DNA of 22,608 nt from CAYZZA01 sp964482685 (GTDB lineage Bacteria; Bacillota; Bacilli; Lactobacillales; Carnobacteriaceae_A). Both the position numbers and the translations under genes were made by a program. Each line of letters begins with the position of its first letter. Position 1 is the first letter of the stretch. The notes below the pieces were generated by a model. It saw only the letters and a program-made list of their open reading frames with translations, had not been told where the DNA came from and did no database searches. Shown in pieces: positions 6,841 through 15,399 of this stretch. The stretch lies in assembly GCA_964482685.1 (NCBI GenBank), contig CAYZZA010000020.1, positions 1-22,608 on the forward strand, given 5' to 3'.

Positions 6841-6930
6841 ATGAACGAAAAAACCTGTGCGAATTATTTGCGCAGCTTTTTTGCATGTTTTAAAAGCAAG
6901 CTCAAGGTTGGAGGCAAGCCTCTGTTTTGA
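6841..6930 (+). CDS. Possible 29-codon leader ORF spanning the pth attenuator-like hairpin
   Basis: ATG at 6841 opens a 29-codon frame (MNEKTCANYLRSFFACF at its start) ending in TGA at 6928-6930. The frame runs through the terminator-like hairpin at 6848-6882. Its upstream Shine-Dalgarno (AAAAAG) is weak. It is reported only because it starts just after the promoter and covers the hairpin, as leader peptides do; it may be chance. Confidence 0.2.
   Translation: MNEKTCANYLRSFFACFKSKLKVGGKPLF
6848..6882 (+). terminator. Terminator-like hairpin in the pth leader (attenuator or small-RNA end)
   Basis: CTGTGCG (6855-6861) pairs with TGCGCAG (6869-6875) using two wobbles, and A6848-6853 pairs with T6877-6882 beyond one mismatch. 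The T-run of six follows directly on the plus strand. It lies only about 25-60 bases after the predicted transcription start and before pth. A second, smaller hairpin (GAGG-CAAG-CCTC, 6911-6922) lies between it and the pth ribosome binding site. Confidence 0.6.
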
Positions 6931-6971
6931 GAGATAGGCGCAAAGAAAATGAGACTAGAGGAGTATGTAGA

Positions 6972-7541
6972 GTGAAAATGATTGTTGGATTAGGCAACAT
7001 AGGGGCGACTTATAGCCAAACCAAACACAACGTTGGGTTTATGGCCGTCGATGCATTTGCAGCTAAATATGGATTGACCTTTAACAAGACTAAGTTTGAG
7101 TCTCTTTATGCAGAAGGCTTTATAGGCACAGAGAAAGTGATTTTGGTAAAACCACAAACATATATGAACGAATCAGGTAGAGCTGTCCGTCCACTGATGG
7201 ACTATTTTCAGATAGACGAGGAAGATTTGGTTGTGGTCTACGATGACTTAGATTTAGAACCCGGGACCATCCGATTGCGTCAAAAAGGTGGGGCAGGCGG
7301 TCATAACGGCATCAAGAGTCTCATTGCGCATTTAGGAACAAAAGAGTTCAACCGTATTCGCGTAGGAATTGGAAGACCGTATCCAACTCAAGATGTTGTG
7401 ACTCATGTTTTAAGTCCTTTTTCCAAAGGAACCAAAGAAGAAATAGACGATGCGTTGATACAAACGATTGATGGGCTAATGTATTGGGTAGAAGGCCATC
7501 CTTTTATCGATACGATGACTCATTATAACAAAAGAGGATAA
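6972..7541 (+). CDS. pth: Peptidyl-tRNA hydrolase
   Basis: This 189-residue enzyme cleaves the ester bond of peptidyl-tRNA released prematurely from ribosomes and so recycles tRNA; it is normally essential. Catalytic H19 lies in TKHNVGF, D91 in YDDLDLEPG, N66 in YMNESG and N112 in GGHNGIKS, all at family positions. The start is GTG 6972 because AGAGGAG ends 8 bases upstream; the ATG two codons later is too far from it. The highly conserved GLGNPG motif at the N-terminus reads GLGNIG (Ile10 from ATA), which is unusual. pth opens the pth-mfd cluster as in Bacillus, but the fin gene that separates them in Bacillus is absent; the 57-base gap to mfd holds only the mfd ribosome binding site. Confidence 0.96.
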   Translation: MKMIVGLGNIGATYSQTKHNVGFMAVDAFAAKYGLTFNKTKFESLYAEGFIGTEKVILVKPQTYMNESGRAVRPLMDYFQIDEEDLVVVYDDLDLEPGTIRLRQKGGAGGHNGIKSLIAHLGTKEFNRIRVGIGRPYPTQDVVTHVLSPFSKGTKEEIDDALIQTIDGLMYWVEGHPFIDTMTHYNKRG

Positions 7542-7598
7542 AGTCTTTATTCAATAGAATGTGGCTTATAAAAAAACAGTGCATAAAGGAGTAATAAA

Positions 7599-10500
7599 GT
7601 GAAGTCGTTTACACAATTATTTGCGGATACAACGAGCTTTCAGCAAGTAGAACAATCTCTTGCGCCGCATCATTCACAATTGATTACAGGGTTAGCCGGT
7701 TCAGGGCGTACCCTTTTTTTGGCGTCACTTCAGAAAGCGCACCAAACACAACTGCTTATTGTGACACAGAATATGTTTCATGGTACACAATTAATGGAAG
7801 ATTTTTCTGGGTTGATTCCAGAAGAGCAACTCCACTTTTTTCCTGTAGACGAAGTCATTCATGCTGAGATGGCATTTGCTTCTCCTGAATTTCGTGCAGA
7901 GCGCTTAGCTACGTTGTCTTTTTTGCTATCAGAAAAACCAGGTATCGTGATTGTTCCGTTGGCTGGTATGCGAAAGCTCCTTCCAGCAAAAGATGATTTT
8001 GTTGCTTCTTTTTTATCGATTACACAAGGAATGGATCTTGATTTACATGAACTGGCTACACACTTAATTGAAGCAGGGTATGAACGGGAACAGATGGTTG
8101 CCTCTCCAGGGGAGTTTAGCATTCGTGGTGGAATCATCGATATTTATCCTCTGACAGAAGAACATCCTGTCCGGATTGAGTTGTTTGATACAGAAGTTGA
8201 TTCGTTGCGGTATTTTGATGCAGACACACAACGTTCCATTCGAAATATCAACCATTTCTCAATTGTACCGTCAACGGAACAAGTTTTTACACGTGCACAG
8301 TTGCACGCAGCCGCTTCAGCCTTTGAAACACGCATGAATAAATACGCTATGGCGCTTCATGACGAAGCGGATAAACAAAGTCTCACACAAAACTTGACCC
8401 CTTTTTTAGAAGCACTGAAAAAAGGAGAAACCGTAGATGGGTTGGCTCCTTTCGCTGGTCTTATCTACCCTAAAAATACAACAATTTTAGAGTATATTAG
8501 AAAAGATGCTGTGATTGTGATGGATGAATACAGCCGCATTCTTGAAACAGAGCGTCACATGCAAGAAGAAGAAGCTGAGTGGATGACTCAACAACTGTCA
8601 GAACACAAGGTTTTTCCAGACGTTGTGTTGTCTGAAGACGTAAGAGAGCAAGTTAAAAAAGCAGAACACCCTCTCCTTTATTTTTCATTGTTTCAAAAAG
8701 GGATGGGGAACATCAAATTAGACGGGATCTATCCATTCCAATACCGAAACATGCAGCCATTCTTTGGGCGGATGCCGTTATTAAAAACAGAAATGGACCG
8801 TTTTCAAAAATTGGGGTATACCGTGATTGTATTGGCACCCAACCAAGAGCGTGCAACGAGCTTGAAGAAAACGTTTCGAGAGTTTGAGATTCAAAGTGTT
8901 GAAACAGACAAAGACGCACTTGTCCTTGGGCAGACCCAAATCATAATGGGAAATTTAGTGAATGGATTTGAGTTGCCACAAGAAAAAATAGCAGTACTAA
9001 CAGAAAAAGAATTGTTTAATCGCGTCACACGAACAAAAGCACGAAAGCGACAAATATCCAATGCTGAACGGCTAAAAAGCTACAATGAATTGAGCCCAGG
9101 AGACTATGTGGTGCATGTCAACCACGGAATTGGACGCTATACAGGTATGGAAACAATGGAAATCAATGGTGTCCATCAAGACTATTTGACGATTGTCTAT
9201 CAAAAAGAGGCACGACTCTTTATTCCTGTGACGCAGTTGAATTTGCTCCAAAAATACGTATCTTCAGAAGGAAAAGTTCCACGTGTCAACAAACTTGGAG
9301 GCACAGATTGGGCAAAAACCAAACGCAAAGTAGAAACACGCGTAGAAGATATCGCAGATGAATTGATTGAGTTGTATGCTGCTCGAGATCAAGAAAAAGG
9401 GTATGCATTTTCCCCTGATGATGCGTATCAAAAAGAATTTGAGGATGCGTTCCCATATACGGAAACAGACGATCAATTAAGAAGTGTGAAAGAAATCAAA
9501 AAGGATATGGAAGATGAAAAGCCAATGGATCGTCTGCTTGTAGGGGATGTGGGCTATGGAAAAACAGAAGTCGCAATTCGCGCAATCTTTAAAGCGATTC
9601 AAGACGGCAAACAATCCGCATTTTTAGTGCCAACCACAGTATTGGCCCAACAACACTACGAAACATTGCTCGACCGTTTTGAAGGATTTCCAGTAGAAGT
9701 TGGCTTGTTGAGCCGTTTTCGAACCAAAAAACAACAAGCAGAAACATTGGAAAAATTGCGCAAAGGACAAGTAGATGTGTTGGTTGGAACTCATCGGATT
9801 TTATCCAAAGATGTGCAGTTTCAAGATTTTGGCTTGTTAGTGGTGGATGAAGAACAACGTTTTGGGGTCAAACACAAAGAACGATTAAAACAAATGAAAG
9901 CCGAAGTGGATGTCTTGACGTTAACGGCGACTCCGATTCCACGGACCTTGCATATGTCGATGCTTGGGGTGCGTGATTTATCCGTGATTGAGACCCCGCC
10001 AGCGAACCGGTATCCGGTCCAAACGTACGTGATGGAACTTCATTTTGGAGCGGTTAAAGAAGCTATTGAGCGAGAAATGGGACGCAATGGGCAAGTTTTT
10101 TATTTGCATAATCGTGTTGCAACGATTGAGAAAAAAGTAAATGAGTTACAAGCCTTATTGCCGGATGCACGAATTGGGTTTGCGCACGGGCAAATGAGCG
10201 AAGGCCAACTTGAAGATGTGTTGTTTCAATTCCTTCAAGGAACGTACGACGTGCTTGTGACCACCACAATTATTGAAACAGGGGTAGACATGCCAAATGT
10301 AAACACACTTATTGTAGAAGATGCGGACCACATGGGACTGTCACAATTGTATCAACTTCGAGGTCGTGTGGGACGAAGCAATCGTGTATCGTATGCATAC
10401 TTTATGTACCAACCGGATAAAGTCTTAACTGAAGTGAGTGAAAAGCGTTTACAGGCAATTAAAGACTTTACCGAACTTGGGTCAGGTTTTAAATTAGCGA

Positions 10501-11141
10501 TGCGTGATTTATCGATTCGCGGAGCTGGAAACTTACTTGGGAAGCAGCAACATGGCTTTATCGATTCGGTTGGATTTGATTTGTATTCTGAAATGTTATC
10601 CGAGGCTGTGTCACGAAAGCGTGGTTTAGACATATCGAAAAAGACGCCCGTTGAAATTGACCTAAATGTGAATGCGTATGTGCCGGCTACGTATATTGAA
10701 GATGAACGTCAAAAAATTGAAATTTACAAGCGTATTCGTGAATTGAAAGAAGTTGAAGAATACACGGAGCTACAAGAAGATTTGTTTGACCGCTTTGGAG
10801 ATTACCCACAAGAAACCGCAGATCTCTTAGAGATTGGCTTGCTGAAGATGTACAGTCAACAAGCACACATTGAAAAAATAAAACGTGAAAAAGACATATT
10901 ATATGTAACTTTTTCAAAAACTGCCCCTGCTCAGTTGCCTATTCAAGAGTTATTTAGAGCCTTAAAAGATATCCCCCTGCACGCAACGGTTTCTCCGGAA
11001 GAGGACCGGTATATAGTTATTTTTAAACTAAACAAAAACATGCAACCGTATCAGTGGTTGGAACACCTCATTGCCTTTACAAAACAATGTGCTGCCTATT
11101 TAGAGACAAAAGAAGAAGCAAACACTGAGGTGGTGGGATGA
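7599..11141 (+). CDS. mfd: Transcription-repair coupling factor
   Basis: This 1180-residue DNA translocase removes RNA polymerase stalled at lesions and recruits UvrA. The N-terminal third is the UvrB-like module. The RNA-polymerase-interacting (CarD/RID) domain is near 495-570 (ELSPGDYVVHVNHGIGRY). The helicase core has Walker A GDVGYGKT at 649-656 and motif II DEEQ at 750-753, then LTATPIPRTL. The second RecA domain shows TTTIIETGVDMPN and QLYQLRGRVGRS, and the relay (TRG) motif is in GSGFKLAMRDLSIRGAGNLLG. A C-terminal regulatory domain closes it. Full length, no frameshift. GTG start 7 bases after AAAGGAG. Its stop overlaps the next start (ATGA), coupling it to the flippase gene. Confidence 0.97.
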   Translation: MKSFTQLFADTTSFQQVEQSLAPHHSQLITGLAGSGRTLFLASLQKAHQTQLLIVTQNMFHGTQLMEDFSGLIPEEQLHFFPVDEVIHAEMAFASPEFRAERLATLSFLLSEKPGIVIVPLAGMRKLLPAKDDFVASFLSITQGMDLDLHELATHLIEAGYEREQMVASPGEFSIRGGIIDIYPLTEEHPVRIELFDTEVDSLRYFDADTQRSIRNINHFSIVPSTEQVFTRAQLHAAASAFETRMNKYAMALHDEADKQSLTQNLTPFLEALKKGETVDGLAPFAGLIYPKNTTILEYIRKDAVIVMDEYSRILETERHMQEEEAEWMTQQLSEHKVFPDVVLSEDVREQVKKAEHPLLYFSLFQKGMGNIKLDGIYPFQYRNMQPFFGRMPLLKTEMDRFQKLGYTVIVLAPNQERATSLKKTFREFEIQSVETDKDALVLGQTQIIMGNLVNGFELPQEKIAVLTEKELFNRVTRTKARKRQISNAERLKSYNELSPGDYVVHVNHGIGRYTGMETMEINGVHQDYLTIVYQKEARLFIPVTQLNLLQKYVSSEGKVPRVNKLGGTDWAKTKRKVETRVEDIADELIELYAARDQEKGYAFSPDDAYQKEFEDAFPYTETDDQLRSVKEIKKDMEDEKPMDRLLVGDVGYGKTEVAIRAIFKAIQDGKQSAFLVPTTVLAQQHYETLLDRFEGFPVEVGLLSRFRTKKQQAETLEKLRKGQVDVLVGTHRILSKDVQFQDFGLLVVDEEQRFGVKHKERLKQMKAEVDVLTLTATPIPRTLHMSMLGVRDLSVIETPPANRYPVQTYVMELHFGAVKEAIEREMGRNGQVFYLHNRVATIEKKVNELQALLPDARIGFAHGQMSEGQLEDVLFQFLQGTYDVLVTTTIIETGVDMPNVNTLIVEDADHMGLSQLYQLRGRVGRSNRVSYAYFMYQPDKVLTEVSEKRLQAIKDFTELGSGFKLAMRDLSIRGAGNLLGKQQHGFIDSVGFDLYSEMLSEAVSRKRGLDISKKTPVEIDLNVNAYVPATYIEDERQKIEIYKRIRELKEVEEYTELQEDLFDRFGDYPQETADLLEIGLLKMYSQQAHIEKIKREKDILYVTFSKTAPAQLPIQELFRALKDIPLHATVSPEEDRYIVIFKLNKNMQPYQWLEHLIAFTKQCAAYLETKEEANTEVVG

Positions 11142-12739
11142 AACAGGCGCAGACGAAAAAGATGATGAATGGAGCCGCCGTTTTAACCGGCGCTGCTTTT
11201 ATCTCCAAATTGCTAAGTGCAGTGTATAAAGTACCGTTTCAAAACTTAACTGGAAATGAAGGTTTTTATGTCTATCAGCAAGTTTATCCTTTTTATGGAT
11301 TGGCATTGGCCTTATCCTTAAACGGGCTACCTGTATTTTTATCCAAAGTGATTGCAGAGCAAGAAGAGGCTACCCAAAAGCTGAATGTTCTCAAAAAAAC
11401 AACGCTAATCCTTAGTGTAATAGCGATCATTCTATTTATTGGTACACAGTTTGGGGCGGGAATGCTTGCAGAGTGGATGGGGGATCCCTTGCTGCGTCCA
11501 ATGATTCAATCTGTCTCCTGGATGTATTTGTTTATTCCTGTATTAGCAGGAATACGAGGGTTTTTTCAAGGGAATCTTAAGATGATGCCAACAGCACTTT
11601 CACAAGTAAGCGAACAAGTGGTGCGTGTAACAGTCATTTTGCTTGCCGCGTTTCTTTTTTACCGTTCGAATGAATCTGTATACGAAATGGGTACACTTGC
11701 TTTTCATTCGGCTTGGTTGTCTGCCAGTGCTGCGTCCCTTGTGTTGCTCTTCTTTTTTGGTCGCCAGATGAAGCGAGACAGAAAAACACCTGTTGCCGCA
11801 CACGAATCATCCTACGCACTTCCTCCGACGTATCAAACGCTCGCAAAGCGGGTGGCCACGGAAGGGGTGACCATTAGTATGATTGGGAGCTTGATGATTT
11901 TGTTTCAGCTGATTGATTCGTTCACTGTCTACAATGGACTACGTACGTCGGGCTTATTAAAAGGGAACGCAATAGATATGAAAGGCATCTATGATCGGGG
12001 TCAACCTTTAGTTCAGCTAGGTTTGGTTGTATCTGTTGGATTGGCCTCCAGTTTATTGCCGCTTTTGCGCATGCAATTTGCGACCAAGCAACGACGGTTC
12101 TTTTTACGAACCTCGCGCTCAATCTTACGTCTCACCGCTGTCTTTGCATCTGCTGCTTCTGTCGGCTTGGTTGCGGTCATGCCGTATTTAAATGAAGCCT
12201 TATTTGAAGACCGTGCAGGTACTGGAGTGTTGCAAGTGTTTGTGTTTGCGGTGTTAGGCATGTCTCTTGTCAGTGCATACGACGCTATTTTGCAAAGCAT
12301 GGACGAACATCGTTTAGTGTTTGGGGGCATTGTGTTTGCAGTAGCAATCAAGCTGATTGGAAATAGAGTTTTAGTTCCAGCAATTGGCACAATGGGATCG
12401 AGTCTGTCAACGGTCGCCTCTTTATTTTTAATGTACCAAGGAATGAAAAAGCTAGCGCCTCCTTTTTTGCACACGGTAACACTAGACTGGGATTTTTTAG
12501 TTCGATTAACTCTAGCGTTAGCGGGTATGTTTGGAACCGTTCGAGTAAGTTTAAGCCTGTTTGGAAGTGTCTTTTCTTCGACTGGTCGAACGGGGGCACT
12601 ACTTTTGACTGTCATGGGCGGAGCGATTGGTGTAAGTGTGTATAGCTGGTTATTGTTTCGTTTGCATGTATTGACCATTCGCGAATGGCTTTCCATTCCA
12701 TTTGGCAAACAACTAATGAGGGGACGGGTTAAAAAATGA
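11138..12739 (+). CDS. Polysaccharide/lipid flippase of the MATE/MOP superfamily (YabM/SpoVB-like)
   Basis: This 533-residue, highly hydrophobic protein has roughly 14 membrane helices, beginning with GAAVLTGAAFISKLLSAVYKVPFQ, a hallmark of the SpoVB/YtgP/YabM group of the MOP exporter superfamily. GNEGFYVYQQVYPFYGLALALS is the conserved loop after helix 1. Relatives flip undecaprenyl-linked cell-wall precursors or oligosaccharides (MurJ in some species); which substrate this one carries is unknown. It overlaps mfd by four bases and yabN by four bases, the same neighbours as B. subtilis yabM once spoVT is removed, so it is most likely the YabM orthologue. AGGTGG just upstream acts as the ribosome binding site. 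Confidence 0.88.
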   Translation: MKQAQTKKMMNGAAVLTGAAFISKLLSAVYKVPFQNLTGNEGFYVYQQVYPFYGLALALSLNGLPVFLSKVIAEQEEATQKLNVLKKTTLILSVIAIILFIGTQFGAGMLAEWMGDPLLRPMIQSVSWMYLFIPVLAGIRGFFQGNLKMMPTALSQVSEQVVRVTVILLAAFLFYRSNESVYEMGTLAFHSAWLSASAASLVLLFFFGRQMKRDRKTPVAAHESSYALPPTYQTLAKRVATEGVTISMIGSLMILFQLIDSFTVYNGLRTSGLLKGNAIDMKGIYDRGQPLVQLGLVVSVGLASSLLPLLRMQFATKQRRFFLRTSRSILRLTAVFASAASVGLVAVMPYLNEALFEDRAGTGVLQVFVFAVLGMSLVSAYDAILQSMDEHRLVFGGIVFAVAIKLIGNRVLVPAIGTMGSSLSTVASLFLMYQGMKKLAPPFLHTVTLDWDFLVRLTLALAGMFGTVRVSLSLFGSVFSSTGRTGALLLTVMGGAIGVSVYSWLLFRLHVLTIREWLSIPFGKQLMRGRVKK

Positions 12740-13824
12740 ACATCACCATCGTTGGATTAGGTCCAGGAGATATCGGGCAAATGCCTTTGTCGATTTACCG
12801 TGTTTTAAAAAACACACAGAAACCAATCTTTTTAAGAACGGGTGAACACCCTGCAGCAAAAGAATTATCTGAAGAAGGAGTTGTTTTTTCCACCTTTGAT
12901 TCCTTGTACACACATTTAAATGAAAACTTTGACCAGGTGTACCTCGCGATTGTCGAAGCACTGGTAAAAGAAGCGCAAACAAAGGATATTGTTTACGCTG
13001 TACCAGGACATCCAATGGTAGCTGAGCGTACGGTTGAGTTGTTGTTGTCTGAACAAGACAAGGGAGATGTCACTTTAGAGTTCTTAGGCGGGAAAAGTTT
13101 TTTAGATGATTTGTTTCAAGCGGTGCACTTGGACCCAATCGATGGGTTCCAATTGCGGGATGCTTTTGAGTTAAACATGGATACGTTGGATAGCGGATCC
13201 CCGCTAGTTGTAATGCAAGTCTTCAATGATTTTGTAGCGGGAGAGGTAAAGCTTTCTTTAATGGAACGCTATCCAGATGAGCACCAAGTCGCCCTTGTGA
13301 ACGCAGCTGGATCGAAAGAAGAAACCATTACGTGGGTTCCTTTGTATGAGTTAGACCGCATGCGCGGAGTATTTAATTTGTTGTCTGTGTATGTACCTCC
13401 GTTAGCGAGGAAAGAACAAACTCGCTCGTTTGACACTCTACAGTACTATATTGATGTTTTGTTTGGCGAAACTGGAGACCTGTGGATACAAGCTCGTACT
13501 CCAGAAAGTTTGATTCCATACTTGCGTGAAGAAACTGAAGAAGTTGTGGAAGCCATTCTTGAAGGCGATCCTGATCATCTAGCTGAGGAATTGGGAGACC
13601 TCTTGTTACACGTATTGTACCAGAGCAATATGGGAGAACGTGCAGGGCTGTTTTCGCTAGAAGATGTCCTGCACGAAGTTACAACTAAAATAAGACGTCG
13701 TCATCCACATGTATTCGATGGCGAAACCGTAACGAGTATCGCAGATATCGAAGCGATTTGGGAACGGGTGAAAAAAGAAGAAAAGAGACAAACAGAAAGA
13801 GGGGGACCCATCAGTGAGACTTGA
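12736..13824 (+). CDS. yabN: YabN: tetrapyrrole-methylase-like domain fused to MazG pyrophosphohydrolase
   Basis: The 362-residue protein has two domains. Residues 1 to about 215 form a TP-methylase-like fold opening with ITIVGLGPGDIG and containing VPGHPMVAERT; its own activity in this family is not established. Residues about 245-355 are MazG: EETEE at 265-269 and EELGD at 284-288 supply the acidic Mg2+-binding residues, followed by VTTKIRRRHPHVF. MazG enzymes hydrolyse NTPs, especially damaged ones, to NMP and pyrophosphate. The domain pair and position between the flippase and rqcP are those of B. subtilis yabN. It starts inside the flippase stop (ATGA) and its last 11 bases overlap rqcP. 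Confidence 0.93.
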   Translation: MNITIVGLGPGDIGQMPLSIYRVLKNTQKPIFLRTGEHPAAKELSEEGVVFSTFDSLYTHLNENFDQVYLAIVEALVKEAQTKDIVYAVPGHPMVAERTVELLLSEQDKGDVTLEFLGGKSFLDDLFQAVHLDPIDGFQLRDAFELNMDTLDSGSPLVVMQVFNDFVAGEVKLSLMERYPDEHQVALVNAAGSKEETITWVPLYELDRMRGVFNLLSVYVPPLARKEQTRSFDTLQYYIDVLFGETGDLWIQARTPESLIPYLREETEEVVEAILEGDPDHLAEELGDLLLHVLYQSNMGERAGLFSLEDVLHEVTTKIRRRHPHVFDGETVTSIADIEAIWERVKKEEKRQTERGGPISET

Positions 13825-14083
13825 TAAATATTTGAAAGTGTCGCGTATTATTAAAAGACGAGCTATTGCGAAAGAAATTGCAGACAAAGGACGTGTGCAA
13901 ATCAACGGTATTCAAGCAAAATCTTCCTCCCCAGTTTCAGTTGGAGACGAACTGACATTGTCCTTTGGAAACAAAACGCTAGTGGTAAAAGTAGAAAAAT
14001 TAGTGGATACGACTAAAAAAGAAGAAGCCAAAGACTTGTATTCAATCATTGGCGAGACGTATGAAGAATCTTCTTTTAACTAA
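13814..14083 (+). CDS. rqcP: RqcP (YabO), S4-domain ribosome quality-control factor
   Basis: This 89-residue protein is almost entirely an S4 RNA-binding domain: MRLDKYLKVSRIIKRRAIAKEIADKG with VQING and VSVGDELTL. RqcP binds obstructed 50S subunits and helps RqcH add C-terminal alanine tails that mark stalled nascent chains for degradation. The GTG start at 13814 is 8 bases after GAGGGGG and lies inside the end of yabN, so translation is coupled. The gene is in the conserved yabN-yabO-divIC order, with the sporulation genes yabP and yabQ absent. An Hsp15-like heat-shock role is an older alternative name for the same domain. Confidence 0.93.
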   Translation: MRLDKYLKVSRIIKRRAIAKEIADKGRVQINGIQAKSSSPVSVGDELTLSFGNKTLVVKVEKLVDTTKKEEAKDLYSIIGETYEESSFN

Positions 14084-14107
14084 ACAAGTCAATTGAACGG
14101 ATTGTAT

Positions 14108-14137
14108 TAGACATCTAGTGTGGCTTACTGCTATAAT
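14108..14137 (+). promoter_or_regulatory. Extended -10 promoter of divIC
   Basis: A perfect TATAAT (14132-14137) carries the TGC extension (14129-14131) and has TAGACA (14108-14113) 18 bases upstream. The start codon follows 31 bases later. Confidence 0.75.
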
Positions 14138-14168
14138 CAGGCTAACTACTAAGGAAAGGATGGGGAGA

Positions 14169-14597
14169 ATGGACAAAGAGAAATCAACGGGCGTAACTCA
14201 GCTGAGAAACCAGTACACGAAACAGAAGCTGCAAGAAGCACAATACATGCGAAAAAAGAAAAGTATCGTCCGAAAAAGAATGGCTATACTTTTAGCTGTT
14301 GGGTGTATGCTTGTGCTGATCTTAGGGACACAACTGGTTAGGAGTAAAAAACGTGCAGCGGTCTTGCAAGCAGAAACTGTAGATGCACAACTCGAGCTAG
14401 ACCGTGTCATGTCTAAACAAGAGGACCTCCGTTATTATGTAGGTTTGTTGGAAGACGAAGAGTATGTCGCGAAACTTGCTCGAAATGAATACTATTTATC
14501 TGAAGAAAACGAATTGATTTTTACTTTTCCAAACGATACTCGCCCCTCCTTTTCTTACGAGCAGGGAGTTGAAGAAGCAGTAGAGAACGGAAACTAG
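14169..14597 (+). CDS. divIC: Septum formation initiator DivIC
   Basis: This 142-residue bitopic membrane protein joins DivIB and FtsL in the division complex that activates septal wall synthesis. It has a basic cytoplasmic N-terminus, one membrane helix at about 38-56 (MAILLAVGCMLVLILG), a short coiled coil at about 60-90, and the conserved LARNEYYLSEENELIF before a short tail. I use ATG 14169, 8 bases after AAAGGA; ATG 14160 directly abuts that site. It has its own promoter. As in Bacillus it follows rqcP and precedes yabR. Confidence 0.93.
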   Translation: MDKEKSTGVTQLRNQYTKQKLQEAQYMRKKKSIVRKRMAILLAVGCMLVLILGTQLVRSKKRAAVLQAETVDAQLELDRVMSKQEDLRYYVGLLEDEEYVAKLARNEYYLSEENELIFTFPNDTRPSFSYEQGVEEAVENGN

Positions 14598-14790
14598 CAC
14601 AAACAATCGAGAATAGTCAGATTGTTGACAGCATTTCAGTGGAAATGATTCGTTTATCATCCATCTGCTAACAAAGAGCACATCGTATCTAAAGAGCCAG
14701 TTATATAGAGATAGTAAAATAAAAACAAACACTTCCGGCTACACTTTGAAAAAGGACCGGGTATTTTCTTAAGGAGGAAATAAAGTCAAC
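14598..14790. other. Spacer between divIC and yabR
   Basis: The 193 bases hold no gene. A small hairpin (CATTTC-AGTG-GAAATG, 14632-14647) follows a TTGACA at 14625-14630, but no matching -10 is found at the right distance. I see no T-run terminator. Confidence 0.4.
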
Positions 14791-15267
14791 ATGGCAATTG
14801 AAGTAGACAGCAAGGTAACGGGTAAGGTTTCAGGGATTACACATTTTGGTGCATTTGTTGATTTAGGCGACAACAAAACTGGATTGGTCCACATCAGTGA
14901 AGTATCTGATCGATACGTCAAAGATATTAATGAAGAATTAAAAATAGGACAAGAAATACTTGTGAAAGTCTTGACGATTGGATCTGATGGAAAAATTGGC
15001 TTGTCTATTCGTAAAGCAGTAGACAAACCAGCAGAGTCGCCTTCTTCTGCACCAAGAAGCAGACCAAGTAGCCGACCAACAGGCAGCTCAAGCTCAAGTG
15101 GCAGCTATCGTCCAGCTAGACGACCTGCCAGCAGTAGCAGCAGCAGCAACAAACAAGATTTTGATTCCTTAATGAGTTCTTTTCTAAAAGATAGTGAAGA
15201 CCGTTTGACATCTATTAAGCGAAACACAGAAAGCAAACGTGGCGGACGCGGTGGACGTAGAACTTAA
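14791..15267 (+). CDS. yabR: S1-domain RNA-binding protein YabR (CvfD/GSP13 type)
   Basis: The 158-residue protein has one S1 (OB-fold) domain at about 1-75: GSKVTGKV-like VDSKVTGKVSGITHFGAFVDL, TGLVHISEVSDRYV, IGQEILVKVL and GKIGLSIRKA. The rest is low-complexity: two serine runs with Arg and Pro (about 80-122) and an RGGRGGRR tail, as in flexible RNA-binding proteins. Relatives associate with ribosomes and act in post-transcriptional regulation (CvfD in streptococci). The ATG follows a perfect AAGGAGG at an unusually long 13 bases. It sits after divIC as in Bacillus and has a terminator-like hairpin behind it. The function here is inferred from the family. Confidence 0.92.
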   Translation: MAIEVDSKVTGKVSGITHFGAFVDLGDNKTGLVHISEVSDRYVKDINEELKIGQEILVKVLTIGSDGKIGLSIRKAVDKPAESPSSAPRSRPSSRPTGSSSSSGSYRPARRPASSSSSSNKQDFDSLMSSFLKDSEDRLTSIKRNTESKRGGRGGRRT

Positions 15268-15316
15268 GCGGGATGCTGATAAAATCTAGCGAAATTCTCT
15301 AAAATAGTTTGGGAAT

Positions 15317-15357
15317 GAAGGAGGAGGGAGTGATTTCCTTCTTCTTTTTTGTTTTTT
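15317..15357 (+). terminator. Terminator-like hairpin between yabR and tilS
   Basis: GAAGGAGGAG (15317-15326) pairs with TTCCTTCTTC plus wobbles (15335-15344), loop GGAGTGAT, followed by six T, G and six T. tilS begins only 43 bases after it and I find no promoter in that gap. Confidence 0.6.
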
Positions 15358-15399
15358 AAAAGAAAGAGATCAAAGAAGACACAAAAGGAGGTGAGGGAC

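Noticed and set aside
12013..12708. 231-codon minus-strand frame opposite the flippase gene
   Set aside because: It is antisense to a clear full-length membrane protein, has no ribosome binding site I trust, and its composition is that of a shadow frame.
14625..14653. Promoter from the perfect TTGACA before yabR
   Set aside because: No acceptable -10 lies 16-18 bases downstream and no TG extension is present.
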